Shown here piece after piece: positions 7,795 to 15,717 of a stretch of 64,000 bases of DNA. Where the stretch lies: positions 1,860,001-1,924,000 of the forward strand of contig NZ_JAOCQD020000002.1 in assembly GCF_025290835.2 (NCBI RefSeq), in the 5' to 3' direction. The position numbers and the translations under genes were made by a program. This DNA is from Aquabacterium sp. OR-4. Its GTDB lineage: Bacteria > Pseudomonadota > Gammaproteobacteria > Burkholderiales > Burkholderiaceae_C. Position 1 is the first letter of the stretch, and every line of letters starts with the position of its first letter. Under the pieces are notes generated by a model. The model saw only the letters and a program-made list of their open reading frames with translations, ran no database searches and had not been told where the DNA came from.

Positions 7795-8907
7795 ATGGGC
7801 ACACCGGCAAACCTTGAGCACAGCGGGCGCCGCCGTGCCTGCCGCCTGCTGGCCGGCAGCATGGCCGCGGCGCTGGCCCGCGGCCTGCGCGGTGCCGGCT
7901 TAGGGGGGGCTGGCGTGGGCGGTGCCGGCTTGAGCGGCGCCGGCCTGTGGGCGGCCGCGCGGCCGGCCCGGGCCGAAACCGCCACGGGCGCCACGCTCTG
8001 GGCCGTAGGCCCCGGCCTGCCGCTGCGCAGCGTGGCCGAGGCCCTGCGCCGGGCGCGCGACGGCGACACCATCACCGTGGCGCCGGGCACCTACCGCGGC
8101 GATGTGGCGGTGATCCACCAGCGCCGGCTGACCATCCGCGGCCTGGGCCAACGCCCGCTCATGCTGGCCGATGGGCGGCATGCCGAGGGCAAGGCGATCT
8201 GGGTCGTGCGCGACGGTGATCTGCGCATCGAGAACATCGCCTTCCAGGGCGCACGCGTGCCCGATGGCAACGGCGCCGCCATCCGCTTCGAGCGCGGCCG
8301 CCTCGCGCTGCGGGGCTGCCTGCTGGCCGACCACCAGATGGGCCTGCTGACCGGCAACGACGGGCGCGCCGAGCTGCTGGTCGAGGACTGCGAGTTCCGC
8401 GACGCGCCGCCCCCCGGCGCCAGCCTGCCGCACCTGCTGTACGCCGGCCGCATTGCGCGGCTCACGGTGCGCGGCAGCCGCTTCAGCCGCGGCTTTGAAG
8501 GCCACCTGATCAAGAGCCGCGCGGCCGAGACGGTGATCGAGCACAACCACATCGACGACGGCCCCACCGGCCAGGCCTCGTACGAGATCGACCTGCCCAA
8601 TGGCGGCCTGGCGCGGGTGGCCCACAACCGCATCGGCCAGGCCGCAGGCACGCGCAACCCGGTGATGCTGTCTTTCGGCGCCGAGGGCCAGGCCTGGCCG
8701 CGCAGCGGCCTGCAGCTGCTGGACAACCAGTTCGTCAACCGCGCCGGCGCGGCGCGCGGCGTGCCGGTGCGGGTGTGGGCCGACCGCCTGCCGCCCGGCA
8801 CGCCGGTGCTCAGCCGCCACAACCGCTGGCTGGGCGGTGGCACGCCGGTGCTGGGCCCGCAGGCCGACCGCCAGGGCGACGACGCGGGGCCGCTGCCGGC
8901 CGAGTAG
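7795..8907 (+). CDS. Right-handed parallel beta-helix protein, probably exported
   Basis: 370 residues. After an arginine-rich start (GRRRACRLLAGSM) there is a hydrophobic Gly-Ala stretch and a cleavage-like site AARPARAE, so it is probably exported; the RRR makes a Tat signal conceivable. The body repeats short turns typical of right-handed beta-helix or pectate-lyase-like folds: VAEALRRARDGDTITVAPGT, followed by LTIRGLG, LRIENIAFQG, LLVEDCEF, LTVRGSRF and VIEHNHI. No catalytic residues of a known lyase or hydrolase can be assigned. The start is uncertain: ATG 7786 or 7795, neither with a strong ribosome-binding site. It stands alone between the divergent tal gene and zwf. Carbohydrate binding or envelope function is only inferred from the fold. 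Confidence 0.7.
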   Translation: MGTPANLEHSGRRRACRLLAGSMAAALARGLRGAGLGGAGVGGAGLSGAGLWAAARPARAETATGATLWAVGPGLPLRSVAEALRRARDGDTITVAPGTYRGDVAVIHQRRLTIRGLGQRPLMLADGRHAEGKAIWVVRDGDLRIENIAFQGARVPDGNGAAIRFERGRLALRGCLLADHQMGLLTGNDGRAELLVEDCEFRDAPPPGASLPHLLYAGRIARLTVRGSRFSRGFEGHLIKSRAAETVIEHNHIDDGPTGQASYEIDLPNGGLARVAHNRIGQAAGTRNPVMLSFGAEGQAWPRSGLQLLDNQFVNRAGAARGVPVRVWADRLPPGTPVLSRHNRWLGGGTPVLGPQADRQGDDAGPLPAE

Positions 8908-8964
8908 GCCGCACCGGCCCGCGCACCGATTGACGGACCGAAGAAACTGCCGCATCATCCGTCA

Positions 8965-8979
8965 TGTAACTGAGTTACA
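8965..8979 (+). promoter_or_regulatory. HexR-type operator upstream of zwf
   Basis: TGTAACTGAGTTACA is a perfect palindrome with 7-base arms around a single central G. It has the TGTAA...TTACA ends of known HexR sites in Proteobacteria. It lies 38 bases before the zwf start, and hexR is the next gene after zwf. The palindrome is seen directly; binding by HexR is inferred from the family. Confidence 0.75.
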
Positions 8980-9017
8980 AACTCGGCACGCAACACCCAG
9001 CCTCAGCGAGCTCTTCC

Positions 9018-10472
9018 ATGTCTTTCGACCTCGTGTTTTTCGGCGGCACCGGCGACCTCACCTGGCGCAAGCTGATGCCGGCGCTGTTCCAGGCCTTTCG
9101 CCACGGCAAGCTGCCGCCGGGGGGGCGCATTCTGGCCGTGGCGCGCGACGAGCGCAGCGACGACGAGTACCGCGCCTTCATCAAGGAGCGCTTTGTCGAG
9201 GTCGACAGCGCCAAGCGCCCCAGCGACGAGGAGTTCGCGCGCTTCGCCGAGCTGCTGCACTACCGGCGCATGGACCTGTCCAAGCCCGAGCATTACGCCG
9301 GCCTGAAGCAGTGGCTGGACGAGCGCGGCGCCGACACCGCGGTGCTCTACCTGGCCACCAGCCCCTACCTGTTTCCGGTGATCTGCGAGCAGCTGGGCGC
9401 CGCCGGCCTGAACGGCCCCAAGGTGCGCGTGGTGCTTGAAAAACCGCTGGGCCACGACCTGGCCAGCGCGCAGCAGATCAACCGCGTGGTGCGCGCGGTG
9501 TTCCACGAAAGCCAGGCCTTCCGCATCGACCACTACCTCGGCAAGCCGGCGGTGCAGAACCTGATGGCACTGCGCTTCGGCAATGCGCTGTTCGAGCCGC
9601 TGTGGCGCCGCGAGAGCATCGCCAACATCCAGATCACGCTGGCCGAGAGCCTGGGCGTGGGCACGCGCGGCGACTACTACGACACCACCGGCGCCTTGCG
9701 CGACATGATCCAGAACCATGCGCTGCAGCTGCTGACCATGATCGCGATGGAGCCGCCGTCGACCAACGACGCCGATGCCATCCGCGACGAGAAGCTCAAG
9801 GTGCTCAAGAGCCTGAAGCCCTTCACCGCCGAGAGCGTGGCGCGCGACGTGGTGCGTGGCCAGTACAAGGCCGGCGGCGTGGCGGGCCAGGCGGTCAAGG
9901 GCTACCTCGACGAGGTCAAGGTGCCGGCCGGCAGCCACTGCGAAACCTTTGTCGCGCTGCGCACCGAGGTGCAGAACTGGCGCTGGGCCGGCGTGCCCTT
10001 CTACCTGCGCACCGGCAAGCGCATGGCCGGGCGGCATGCGCAGATCGTGGTCAATTTCCGCGAGGTGCCGCACCCGATCTTTGCCGGCTCGGCGCGCGCC
10101 AACAAGCTGGTGATCAAGCTGCAGCCCGAGGACGGCCTGGAGCTGCACCTGCTGGCCGCCAAGGGCTCGGTGGGCGGCGCCCAGGGCGAGCAGCTGGCGC
10201 CGGTGAGCCTGGACCTCGACTTCGACAAGGCCTTCGCGCACGAGCGCGTGGGCGCCTACGAGCGCCTGCTGCTCGACGCCATTGCCGGCCGCCTGAACCT
10301 GTTCGTGCGCAGCGACGAGCAGGAGCAGGCCTGGCGCTGGGTGATGCCCATCCTGGACGCCTGGGCCCACGACGCCAACGGCCCGCGCACCTATGCCGCC
10401 GGCAGCTGGGGCCCGCCCGCGGCCAGCGCGATGGTCGCCCGCGACGGCTGCACCTGGGACGAAGAACAATGA
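9018..10472 (+). CDS. zwf: Glucose-6-phosphate 1-dehydrogenase
   Basis: Oxidises glucose-6-phosphate to 6-phosphogluconolactone with NAD(P)+, feeding the pentose-phosphate or Entner-Doudoroff routes. The 484 residues are of normal length. The nucleotide-binding turn GGTGDL is at residues 9-14 and the active-site signature RIDHYLGK at about 169-176; EKPLGHDL precedes it. The start ATG lies 38 bases after a perfect HexR-like palindrome, so the gene is probably repressed by HexR until 2-keto-3-deoxy-6-phosphogluconate accumulates (known effector in other bacteria). The hexR gene follows on the same strand, separated by 138 bases that hold a GC-rich repeat. Confidence 0.97.
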   Translation: MSFDLVFFGGTGDLTWRKLMPALFQAFRHGKLPPGGRILAVARDERSDDEYRAFIKERFVEVDSAKRPSDEEFARFAELLHYRRMDLSKPEHYAGLKQWLDERGADTAVLYLATSPYLFPVICEQLGAAGLNGPKVRVVLEKPLGHDLASAQQINRVVRAVFHESQAFRIDHYLGKPAVQNLMALRFGNALFEPLWRRESIANIQITLAESLGVGTRGDYYDTTGALRDMIQNHALQLLTMIAMEPPSTNDADAIRDEKLKVLKSLKPFTAESVARDVVRGQYKAGGVAGQAVKGYLDEVKVPAGSHCETFVALRTEVQNWRWAGVPFYLRTGKRMAGRHAQIVVNFREVPHPIFAGSARANKLVIKLQPEDGLELHLLAAKGSVGGAQGEQLAPVSLDLDFDKAFAHERVGAYERLLLDAIAGRLNLFVRSDEQEQAWRWVMPILDAWAHDANGPRTYAAGSWGPPAASAMVARDGCTWDEEQ

Positions 10473-10474
10473 CC

Positions 10475-10559
10475 CCCCCCCGATGCGCCTGCGGCGCCTC
10501 CCCCCCAGGGGGGCGCCGCCAGTGGCCCGGCAGAGCCGGTGCCACGGCGGCCGCTGGGT
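10475..10559 (+). repeat. GC-rich intergenic repeat, copy 2
   Basis: Same family as the element at 6652-6734 but in the opposite orientation. It begins with a C-run, then a CCTCCCCCC/GGGGGG inverted repeat, then GGCCCGGCAGAGCCGGT and CGGCGGCCGCTGGGT. It fills most of the zwf-hexR gap, and the two copies look roughly 85% alike by eye. Confidence 0.75.
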
Positions 10560-10610
10560 GGCACCTTGCCCCCACATCGCGCCTCTCGCCCATGCAGACG
10601 GGGGCGGACG

Positions 10611-11498
10611 ATGCTTGATCGGATCAAGGCGTGCATTCCGGCTTTGCCGCCGGCCGAGCAGCGCGTCGCCAAGCTGCTGCTGGCCGACCCGCGCAGCTTT
10701 GCCACGCTGCCGGTCAGCGAGCTGGCCGAGCGCTCGCATGTCAGCAAGCCCACGGTGGTGCGCTTTTGCCGCAGCATCGGCTACGACGGCCTGGCCGACT
10801 TCAAGCTCAAGCTGGCGGGCACGGTCAACGAGGGCGTGCCCTTCGTGCACCGGGCGGTCGACGAAGACGACAAGCCCGGCGACCTGATCGTCAAGGTCAT
10901 CGACAACGCCGTGGCGGCGATGCTCAAGTTCCGCAACGACGCGGTGGGCCATGCCTTCGATCAGGCCATCGGCGCGCTCACCGCGGCCGGCCAGGCGGGC
11001 AAGCGCATCGAGTTCTATGGCGTGGGCAACTCGGGCATCGTGGCGCAGGACGCCCAGCACAAGTTCTTTCGCCTGGGCGTGCACACCATCGCCAGCAGCG
11101 ACGGCCATGTGCAGGTGATGAGCGCCACCATGCTGGGCCCGGGCGACTGCGCCGTGGTGTTCAGCAACTCGGGCCGCAGCCGCGACCTGATCGACGCCGC
11201 CGACATCGCCCGCCGCAAGGGCGCGCAGGTGATCGTGATCACCGCCAGCGGCTCGGTGCTGTCGCAGTGGACGCTGAGCCACAACCAGATCCTGATTGCC
11301 GCCGACCACCCGGAAGACGCCGACCGCTACAGCCCGATGGTCTCGCGCCTGCTGCACCTGCTGATCGTGGACGTGCTCACCACCGGCGTGGCGCTGCGCC
11401 TGGGCCCGGCGCCGCGCGCCCACCTGCAGGAGATCAAGCGCAACCTGCGGGCGCGGCGCTATGCGCTGCCCGAACCCACGCGGCGCGATCCGCAGTAG
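10611..11498 (+). CDS. hexR: RpiR-family transcriptional regulator HexR
   Basis: 295 residues. An N-terminal HTH_6 domain (about 1-77) contains the recognition region LAERSHVSKPTVVRFCRSIG, and a C-terminal SIS sugar-phosphate domain (about 125-265) contains FYGVGNSGIVAQDAQHKF and VVFSNSGRSRDL. HexR-type proteins sense 2-keto-3-deoxy-6-phosphogluconate and repress zwf and Entner-Doudoroff genes; this gene directly follows zwf and a HexR-like palindrome precedes zwf, so the assignment is well supported. ATG 10611 gives the standard start MLDRIKACIPALPPAEQRVA; the open frame upstream lies in the repeat. It converges on mlaB. Confidence 0.9.
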   Translation: MLDRIKACIPALPPAEQRVAKLLLADPRSFATLPVSELAERSHVSKPTVVRFCRSIGYDGLADFKLKLAGTVNEGVPFVHRAVDEDDKPGDLIVKVIDNAVAAMLKFRNDAVGHAFDQAIGALTAAGQAGKRIEFYGVGNSGIVAQDAQHKFFRLGVHTIASSDGHVQVMSATMLGPGDCAVVFSNSGRSRDLIDAADIARRKGAQVIVITASGSVLSQWTLSHNQILIAADHPEDADRYSPMVSRLLHLLIVDVLTTGVALRLGPAPRAHLQEIKRNLRARRYALPEPTRRDPQ

Positions 11499-11526
11499 CC
11501 GGCCCAGCCCGGCCCGTCCGGCTCTG

Positions 11527-11540
11527 GCCGCCGTGGCGGC
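11527..11540. terminator. Inverted repeat between convergent hexR and mlaB
   Basis: GCCGCC-GT-GGCGGC lies in the 60-base gap between the two stop codons. There is no T-run on either strand; it is at best a weak bidirectional terminator. Confidence 0.3.
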
Positions 11541-11558
11541 TGCGGCTGCCGCGGTGCC

Positions 11559-11834
11559 TTACAGCGCCAGCAGCTCGGCCACGCCGTACAGCTGCGCCAG
11601 CTGGGCCAGCTTGGGCGGCGCGCCGGTGACGCGCAGCGTGCGGCCACGCGCCGCGGCCTGGCGGCGGCACTCCAGCAGCAGGGCCACCGCGGCCGAATCC
11701 AGCACCTGCAGCGCCGAGGCGTCGAGCACCGGTGCGTCGGCCGCGGCCAGCTGCGGCGCCAGGCGCTGCAGCGTGGCGCGCGCATCGGCCAGGGTCAGCG
11801 TGGCCGGCAGCGAGATCAGGGCGGTGTCGGCCAT
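11559..11834 (-). CDS. mlaB: MlaB, STAS-domain subunit of the phospholipid transporter
   Basis: A 91-residue STAS-domain protein, the length expected of MlaB. It binds the cytoplasmic face of the MlaFE complex and stabilises or activates the ATPase in E. coli. The stretch PVLDASALQVLDSAAVALLL is the STAS core, including the DSA segment that normally carries the conserved Ser/Thr. It is the last gene of the minus-strand mlaFEDACB operon, eight bases behind mlaC, which fixes the assignment. No promoter of its own is visible. Confidence 0.88.
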   Translation of the reverse strand: MADTALISLPATLTLADARATLQRLAPQLAAADAPVLDASALQVLDSAAVALLLECRRQAAARGRTLRVTGAPPKLAQLAQLYGVAELLAL

Positions 11835-11842
11835 GCCGGGGC

Positions 11843-12478
11843 TCAGCTCTTGGGCGCCGAGGCCAGCGACTTGTTCTTGTCGCCCAGGCGCTTGATCAGC
11901 GCATCGAGGCCGCCGGCCGACAGGTCCTTGGCGAACTGGCCCTTGTAGGCCTCCACCAGCCAGAAGCCGCCGACGTTGACGTCATAGATCTTCCAGCCCT
12001 CGCCGGCCTTCTCGAGGCGGTAGTCGAGCTGGATCGGATCGCCCTTGCCACGCACCTCGCTGCGCACCACCAGTTCGGTGGCATCGGCCGCGGCGCGCAG
12101 CGGCTTGACCACCACCGCCTGGTCCTTCACCTGCGTGAGCGCACCCGAGTAGGTGTTGATCATCAGGGTCTTGAACTCTTCGAGCATGCGCTTCTTCTGC
12201 TCGGGCGTGGCGCTGCGCCACTGCGGGCCCACCGACATGGCCGTCATGCGCTCGAAGTTCACGTGCGGCATGACCTTGCTGTCGACCAGCGAGCGGATCT
12301 TGCCGATGTCGCCGTTCTGGATCGACTTGTCGGTCTTGGCCGTGTCCATGACCTCGGCCGACAGCTGCTTGACGAAGGCCTCGGCGCCCAGTGGCTCGGC
12401 ATGCAGTGCCGGGGCGGCGGCCCAGGTGGCGGCCGCCAGGGCCAGGCCGGCAGCGGAAATCCAGCGACGTCGCAACAT
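11843..12478 (-). CDS. mlaC: MlaC, periplasmic phospholipid-binding protein
   Basis: 211-residue periplasmic shuttle that carries phospholipid between the outer-membrane MlaA complex and the inner-membrane MlaFEDB complex (Ttg2D/MlaC family). The signal peptide covers about residues 1-27 and ends LHAEP. ATG 12478 follows AAAGGA, while an earlier in-frame start lies inside the leader. The middle region, with FERMTAMSVGPQWRSATPEQ and FKTLMINTYSGALTQ, is characteristic of the family. The gene lies 138 bases downstream of mlaA, a longer gap than elsewhere in the operon, holding a 7-bp GC hairpin at 12502-12518. Confidence 0.93.
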   Translation of the reverse strand: MLRRRWISAAGLALAAATWAAAPALHAEPLGAEAFVKQLSAEVMDTAKTDKSIQNGDIGKIRSLVDSKVMPHVNFERMTAMSVGPQWRSATPEQKKRMLEEFKTLMINTYSGALTQVKDQAVVVKPLRAAADATELVVRSEVRGKGDPIQLDYRLEKAGEGWKIYDVNVGGFWLVEAYKGQFAKDLSAGGLDALIKRLGDKNKSLASAPKS

Positions 12479-12616
12479 GGTGTTCAGGTCCTTTCGTGTC
12501 GGGCGCCCGCAGGGCGCCAGGTGCTTCAACGCGCCAGCCCGTCCATCGGTTCACAGGCGCGGCGCGCGGCGTGCGCTTGTACCGGTGCGCGGGTGCGCCG
12601 GCGTGCCGTCAGGGGC

Positions 12617-13363
12617 TCAGGGCGCGTCGTCTTCGGGCGGCTCGCCGTCGTAGATCAGGCTGCGGCGGCGCGCCAGGTAGGCGTCGCGCATCAACACGTA
12701 CTTGTCGAGCGCGATGTCGTCGAGCACGCGCCCGGCGTTGAGCAGCTTGACCCGCGTGTTGAGCAGCTGCACGAAGCTGGCGCCATAGCGATCGCGCGGC
12801 TCCTGGAACACCAGCGCCGGGCCGGAGTCGCGGATGTCGAGCAGCAGGGCCGAGCCGTCGCGCAGCGTCGACGGGCCCAGGAAGGGCAGCACCAGGTAGG
12901 GGCCGCTCTTGACGCCCCAGCGGCCCAGGGTCTGGCCAAGATCCTCGACGCTGGTGCGTTCGAGCCCGGCCTCCTCGGCGATGTCGAGCACGCCACCGAA
13001 GCCGAACACGGTGTTCACCGCGCTGCGCAGGCCCATGTTCAGGCCCTGCACCGGCTTGGCCTGCAGGAACAGGTTCACCGTGGTCCAGGCATCGCCCAGG
13101 TTGCCCAGGAAGTTGTCGACCCCGGTGCGCAGCGGCTGCGGCACCAGGCTTTGGTAGAGCAGCGCGGCCGGCTTGATCGCCACCTCGTCCAGGCCCTCGT
13201 TGAACGCGAAGACATGGCGATTGAAGCGCTCGAACGGGTCTTTCTGGGTCAGCCGGCCGGGGCCGTCGGACGGCGAGGGCAGCGTGGCGCAGCCACCCAG
13301 CGCCAGGCTGGCCAGCAGCAGCAGGGCGCCGAGCCAGCGGCGCAGCGGCGTGTCATGCCTCAT
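12617..13363 (-). CDS. mlaA: MlaA (VacJ), outer-membrane lipoprotein
   Basis: 248 residues with a lipoprotein signal: the lipobox LGGC places the acylated Cys at about residue 25. It extracts mislocalised phospholipid from the outer leaflet of the outer membrane. The family block DPFERFNRHVFAFNEGLDEV, and later GRWGVKSGPYLVLPFLGPST, match VacJ/MlaA. The ATG overlaps the mlaD stop (ATGA), so the two are translationally coupled. MlaA inside the operon is common in betaproteobacteria, whereas in E. coli it is encoded elsewhere. Confidence 0.95.
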   Translation of the reverse strand: MRHDTPLRRWLGALLLLASLALGGCATLPSPSDGPGRLTQKDPFERFNRHVFAFNEGLDEVAIKPAALLYQSLVPQPLRTGVDNFLGNLGDAWTTVNLFLQAKPVQGLNMGLRSAVNTVFGFGGVLDIAEEAGLERTSVEDLGQTLGRWGVKSGPYLVLPFLGPSTLRDGSALLLDIRDSGPALVFQEPRDRYGASFVQLLNTRVKLLNAGRVLDDIALDKYVLMRDAYLARRRSLIYDGEPPEDDAP

Positions 13364-13848
13364 TTCTTGGCCCCCGCATCGGCGCCCGAGCCGGCATCGG
13401 CCGCCTTGCTGAACAGGAACTGGCCGATCAGGTTCTCGAGCACCACCGCCGACTGGGTCTGCTTGATGAGGTCGCCCTGCACCAGGTTGGCGGTGTCGCC
13501 ACCGGCCTCCAGGCCGATGTACTGGTCGCCCAGCAGGCCGGCGGTGAGGATCTTGGCCGAGCTGTCCTTCGGAAACTCGACGCCGCGGTTGACCGCCAGC
13601 GTGACCACGCCCTGGTAGGTCTTGGCATCGAGGGTGATCGACAGCACGCGGCCCACCACCACACCGGCCGAACGCACTGGCGCACGGGCCTTGAGGCCGC
13701 CGATGTTGTCGAAGCGGGCCTGCAGCGTGTAGGTGTCGCCGCTGGAGAAGCTGGCCAGGTTGGCGGCCTTCAGGGCCACGAACACCAGGGCGCCCAGACC
13801 GAGCACCACGAACAGGCCGACCAGGATTTCGAGATTGCGTTTTGCCAT
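13360..13848 (-). CDS. mlaD: MlaD, membrane-anchored MCE-domain subunit
   Basis: 162 residues: an N-terminal transmembrane helix (about 7-27, LVGLFVVLGLGALVFVALKA) and one MCE domain (about 35-115), including NIGGLKARAPVRSAGVVVGR. MlaD forms a hexameric lipid tunnel on the inner-membrane complex. The length matches the short MlaD class. The stop overlaps the mlaA start by four bases, and the gene lies 34 bases after mlaE. The C-terminal tail is alanine- and glycine-rich and ends with two lysines. Confidence 0.94.
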   Translation of the reverse strand: MAKRNLEILVGLFVVLGLGALVFVALKAANLASFSSGDTYTLQARFDNIGGLKARAPVRSAGVVVGRVLSITLDAKTYQGVVTLAVNRGVEFPKDSSAKILTAGLLGDQYIGLEAGGDTANLVQGDLIKQTQSAVVLENLIGQFLFSKAADAGSGADAGAKK

Positions 13849-13882
13849 GCTTGTGTCTTGTTGTCGGTGCCGTCAGGAGGGC

Positions 13883-14668
13883 TCAGCGCGGGGCCGAGAA
13901 CATCAGCGCGGTGAGCAGGAAGTCCATGCTCAGCACGCCCAGCGAGGCCACCACCACGGTGCGGGTGGTGGCGTAGGCCACACCTTCGGGCGTGGCCTCG
14001 GTTTCGTAACCCTGGTACAGCGCCACGGCGGTGCAGATGATGCCGAAGACGAAGCTCTTGACCACGCCGTTGCCCACATCGCGCCACACGTCCACGCCGT
14101 TTTGCTGGATCGACCAGAAGTTGCCGGCGTCGATGCCGATCAGGCCCACGGCCACCAGCCAGGCCCCGGCAATGCCGATGGCCGAGAACAGGATGGCCAG
14201 CAGCGGCATGGCCACCACGCCGGCCAGGAAGCGCGGCGCGAGGACGCGCTGGCGCGGATCGAGCGCCATCAACTCCAGCGCGGCGATCTGCTCGCCGGCC
14301 TTCATCAGTCCGATCTCGGCCGTCAGCGAGGTGCCGGCGCGGCCGGCAAACAGCAGGGCCGTGACCACCGGGCCCAGCTCGCGCACCAGGCTCAGGTTGA
14401 CCACCAGGCCCAGCGACTCGGCCGCGCCAAAGGTGATCAGCGTGTTGTAGAGCTGCAGCGCGAGCACGAAGCCCACCGCCATGCCCGAGGCCAGGATGAT
14501 CAGCAGCGAGCGGTTGCCGATGGCATGGATCTGCTCGACGATCAGGCCCGGCCGCCGCAGCGCCGGCAGCAGCGCAGCCAGCAGGTCGACGAAAAAGATC
14601 GCGGCCCGGCCCCAGCCGCGCAGCATGTTGAGCACCCGGGCGCCGAGTGCGGCCAGCAAGTTGCTCAT
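13883..14668 (-). CDS. mlaE: MlaE, permease of the phospholipid transporter
   Basis: 261-residue integral membrane protein of the MlaE/YrbE permease family. Several hydrophobic spans are visible, and the conserved central block FAGRAGTSLTAEIGLMKAGE precedes IAALELMALDP, which faces the ATPase. It forms the core of the MlaFEDB inner-membrane machine. Its ATG overlaps the mlaF stop by four bases (ATGA) and mlaD follows 34 bases later. The length agrees with the family. Confidence 0.95.
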   Translation of the reverse strand: MSNLLAALGARVLNMLRGWGRAAIFFVDLLAALLPALRRPGLIVEQIHAIGNRSLLIILASGMAVGFVLALQLYNTLITFGAAESLGLVVNLSLVRELGPVVTALLFAGRAGTSLTAEIGLMKAGEQIAALELMALDPRQRVLAPRFLAGVVAMPLLAILFSAIGIAGAWLVAVGLIGIDAGNFWSIQQNGVDVWRDVGNGVVKSFVFGIICTAVALYQGYETEATPEGVAYATTRTVVVASLGVLSMDFLLTALMFSAPR

Positions 14669-15498
14669 GCCCGGCCTCCGGCGGCTGTGGCGCCCAGACC
14701 GAAGTCGTCGGCCAGGGGCGGTGCGGGGTAATGGAATTTCACCGGACCGTCGGGCTCGCCACGCACGAACTGGCGCACCTCGGGGTCGCTGGAGCCCATC
14801 AGCTCGGCCGGCGTGCCCTGGGCCACGATGCGGCCTCCGCCGGCCATCAGCACCACCCAGTCACTGATGGCCATGCATTCGGGCACGTCGTGCGAGATGA
14901 CGATGGAGGTGGCGCCGGTGACATCGTTGAGCGTGCGGATCAGCTTGGCGGCCACGCCCATGCTGATCAGGTCGAGCCCGGCAAAGGGCTCGTCGTACAT
15001 GATCAGCTCGGGGTCCAGCGCGATGGCGCGCGCCAGCGCCACGCGCCGCGCCATGCCGCCCGACACCTCGCTGATCTTCAGCCCTGCGGCACCGCGCAGG
15101 CCCACGGCATTGAGCTTCATCAGCACGATGTCGTGGATCAGCGGCTCGGGCAGGTCGGTCATCTCGCGCAGCGGGAAGGCGACGTTCTCGTACACCGTCA
15201 GATCGGTGAACAGCGCCCCGAACTGGAACAGCATGCCCAGGCGCCGGCGCAGGCGGTAGAGCTGCGGGCGGTTGTGCACGTCGACCACTTCGCCGTCGAA
15301 CACCACCCGGCCTGCCGTGGCGCCATGCACGCCGCCGATCAGGCGCAGCAGCGTGGTCTTGCCGCAGCCCGAGTTGCCCAGCACAGCCGTGACCTTGCCG
15401 CGTTGGAAACGCAGGCTCACGTCGTTCAGGATGGTGCGACTGCTGTCGTAGCCGAACGTGACGTGGTCGATCTCGATCAGGGTGTCGGAGGCGCTCAA
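14665..15498 (-). CDS. mlaF: MlaF, ATPase of the phospholipid transporter
   Basis: ABC ATPase, first gene of mlaFEDACB. Walker A is GNSGCGKTT (residues 41-49 from the start proposed here), the signature is VSGGMARR, and Walker B is LIMYDEP. The internal block MLFQFGALFTDLTVYENVAF is diagnostic of MlaF. The start is uncertain: the homology begins a few residues after a TTG at 15498, which gives 277 residues, close to the family length; the frame stays open for another 57 codons upstream but that part is arginine-rich and does not look like protein. No good ribosome-binding site precedes the TTG. The promoter should lie in 15499-15650. Confidence 0.9.
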   Translation of the reverse strand: MSASDTLIEIDHVTFGYDSSRTILNDVSLRFQRGKVTAVLGNSGCGKTTLLRLIGGVHGATAGRVVFDGEVVDVHNRPQLYRLRRRLGMLFQFGALFTDLTVYENVAFPLREMTDLPEPLIHDIVLMKLNAVGLRGAAGLKISEVSGGMARRVALARAIALDPELIMYDEPFAGLDLISMGVAAKLIRTLNDVTGATSIVISHDVPECMAISDWVVLMAGGGRIVAQGTPAELMGSSDPEVRQFVRGEPDGPVKFHYPAPPLADDFGLGATAAGGRA

Positions 15499-15655
15499 AG
15501 GGCTGCGTGGATCGGCACAGGGGCCGGCCCAGCGCCGGCACCCGCGCCGGTGCGTCCGGGATGGGAATGCACAAATTCTCGCACGCAGCCCGAAAAACCT
15601 TCGGGATTGCACCAATAACGGGTGGCAAAGCCTTGTTTCGTGCCGGTCAAGCGAG

Positions 15656-15682
15656 GCCTGGCCCGCCAAACGCGGGCCAGGC
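15656..15682 (-). terminator. Hairpin downstream of the outer-membrane barrel gene
   Basis: GCCTGGCCCGC pairs over 11 bases with GCGGGCCAGGC around CAAAC. It lies 35 bases past the stop of the barrel gene on the minus strand. Only scattered T residues follow, so it is probably a terminator of modest strength. Confidence 0.55.
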
Positions 15683-15717
15683 GTTGCGTGCGCGCCATGG
15701 CGCGCCGCGGCAAGGCG

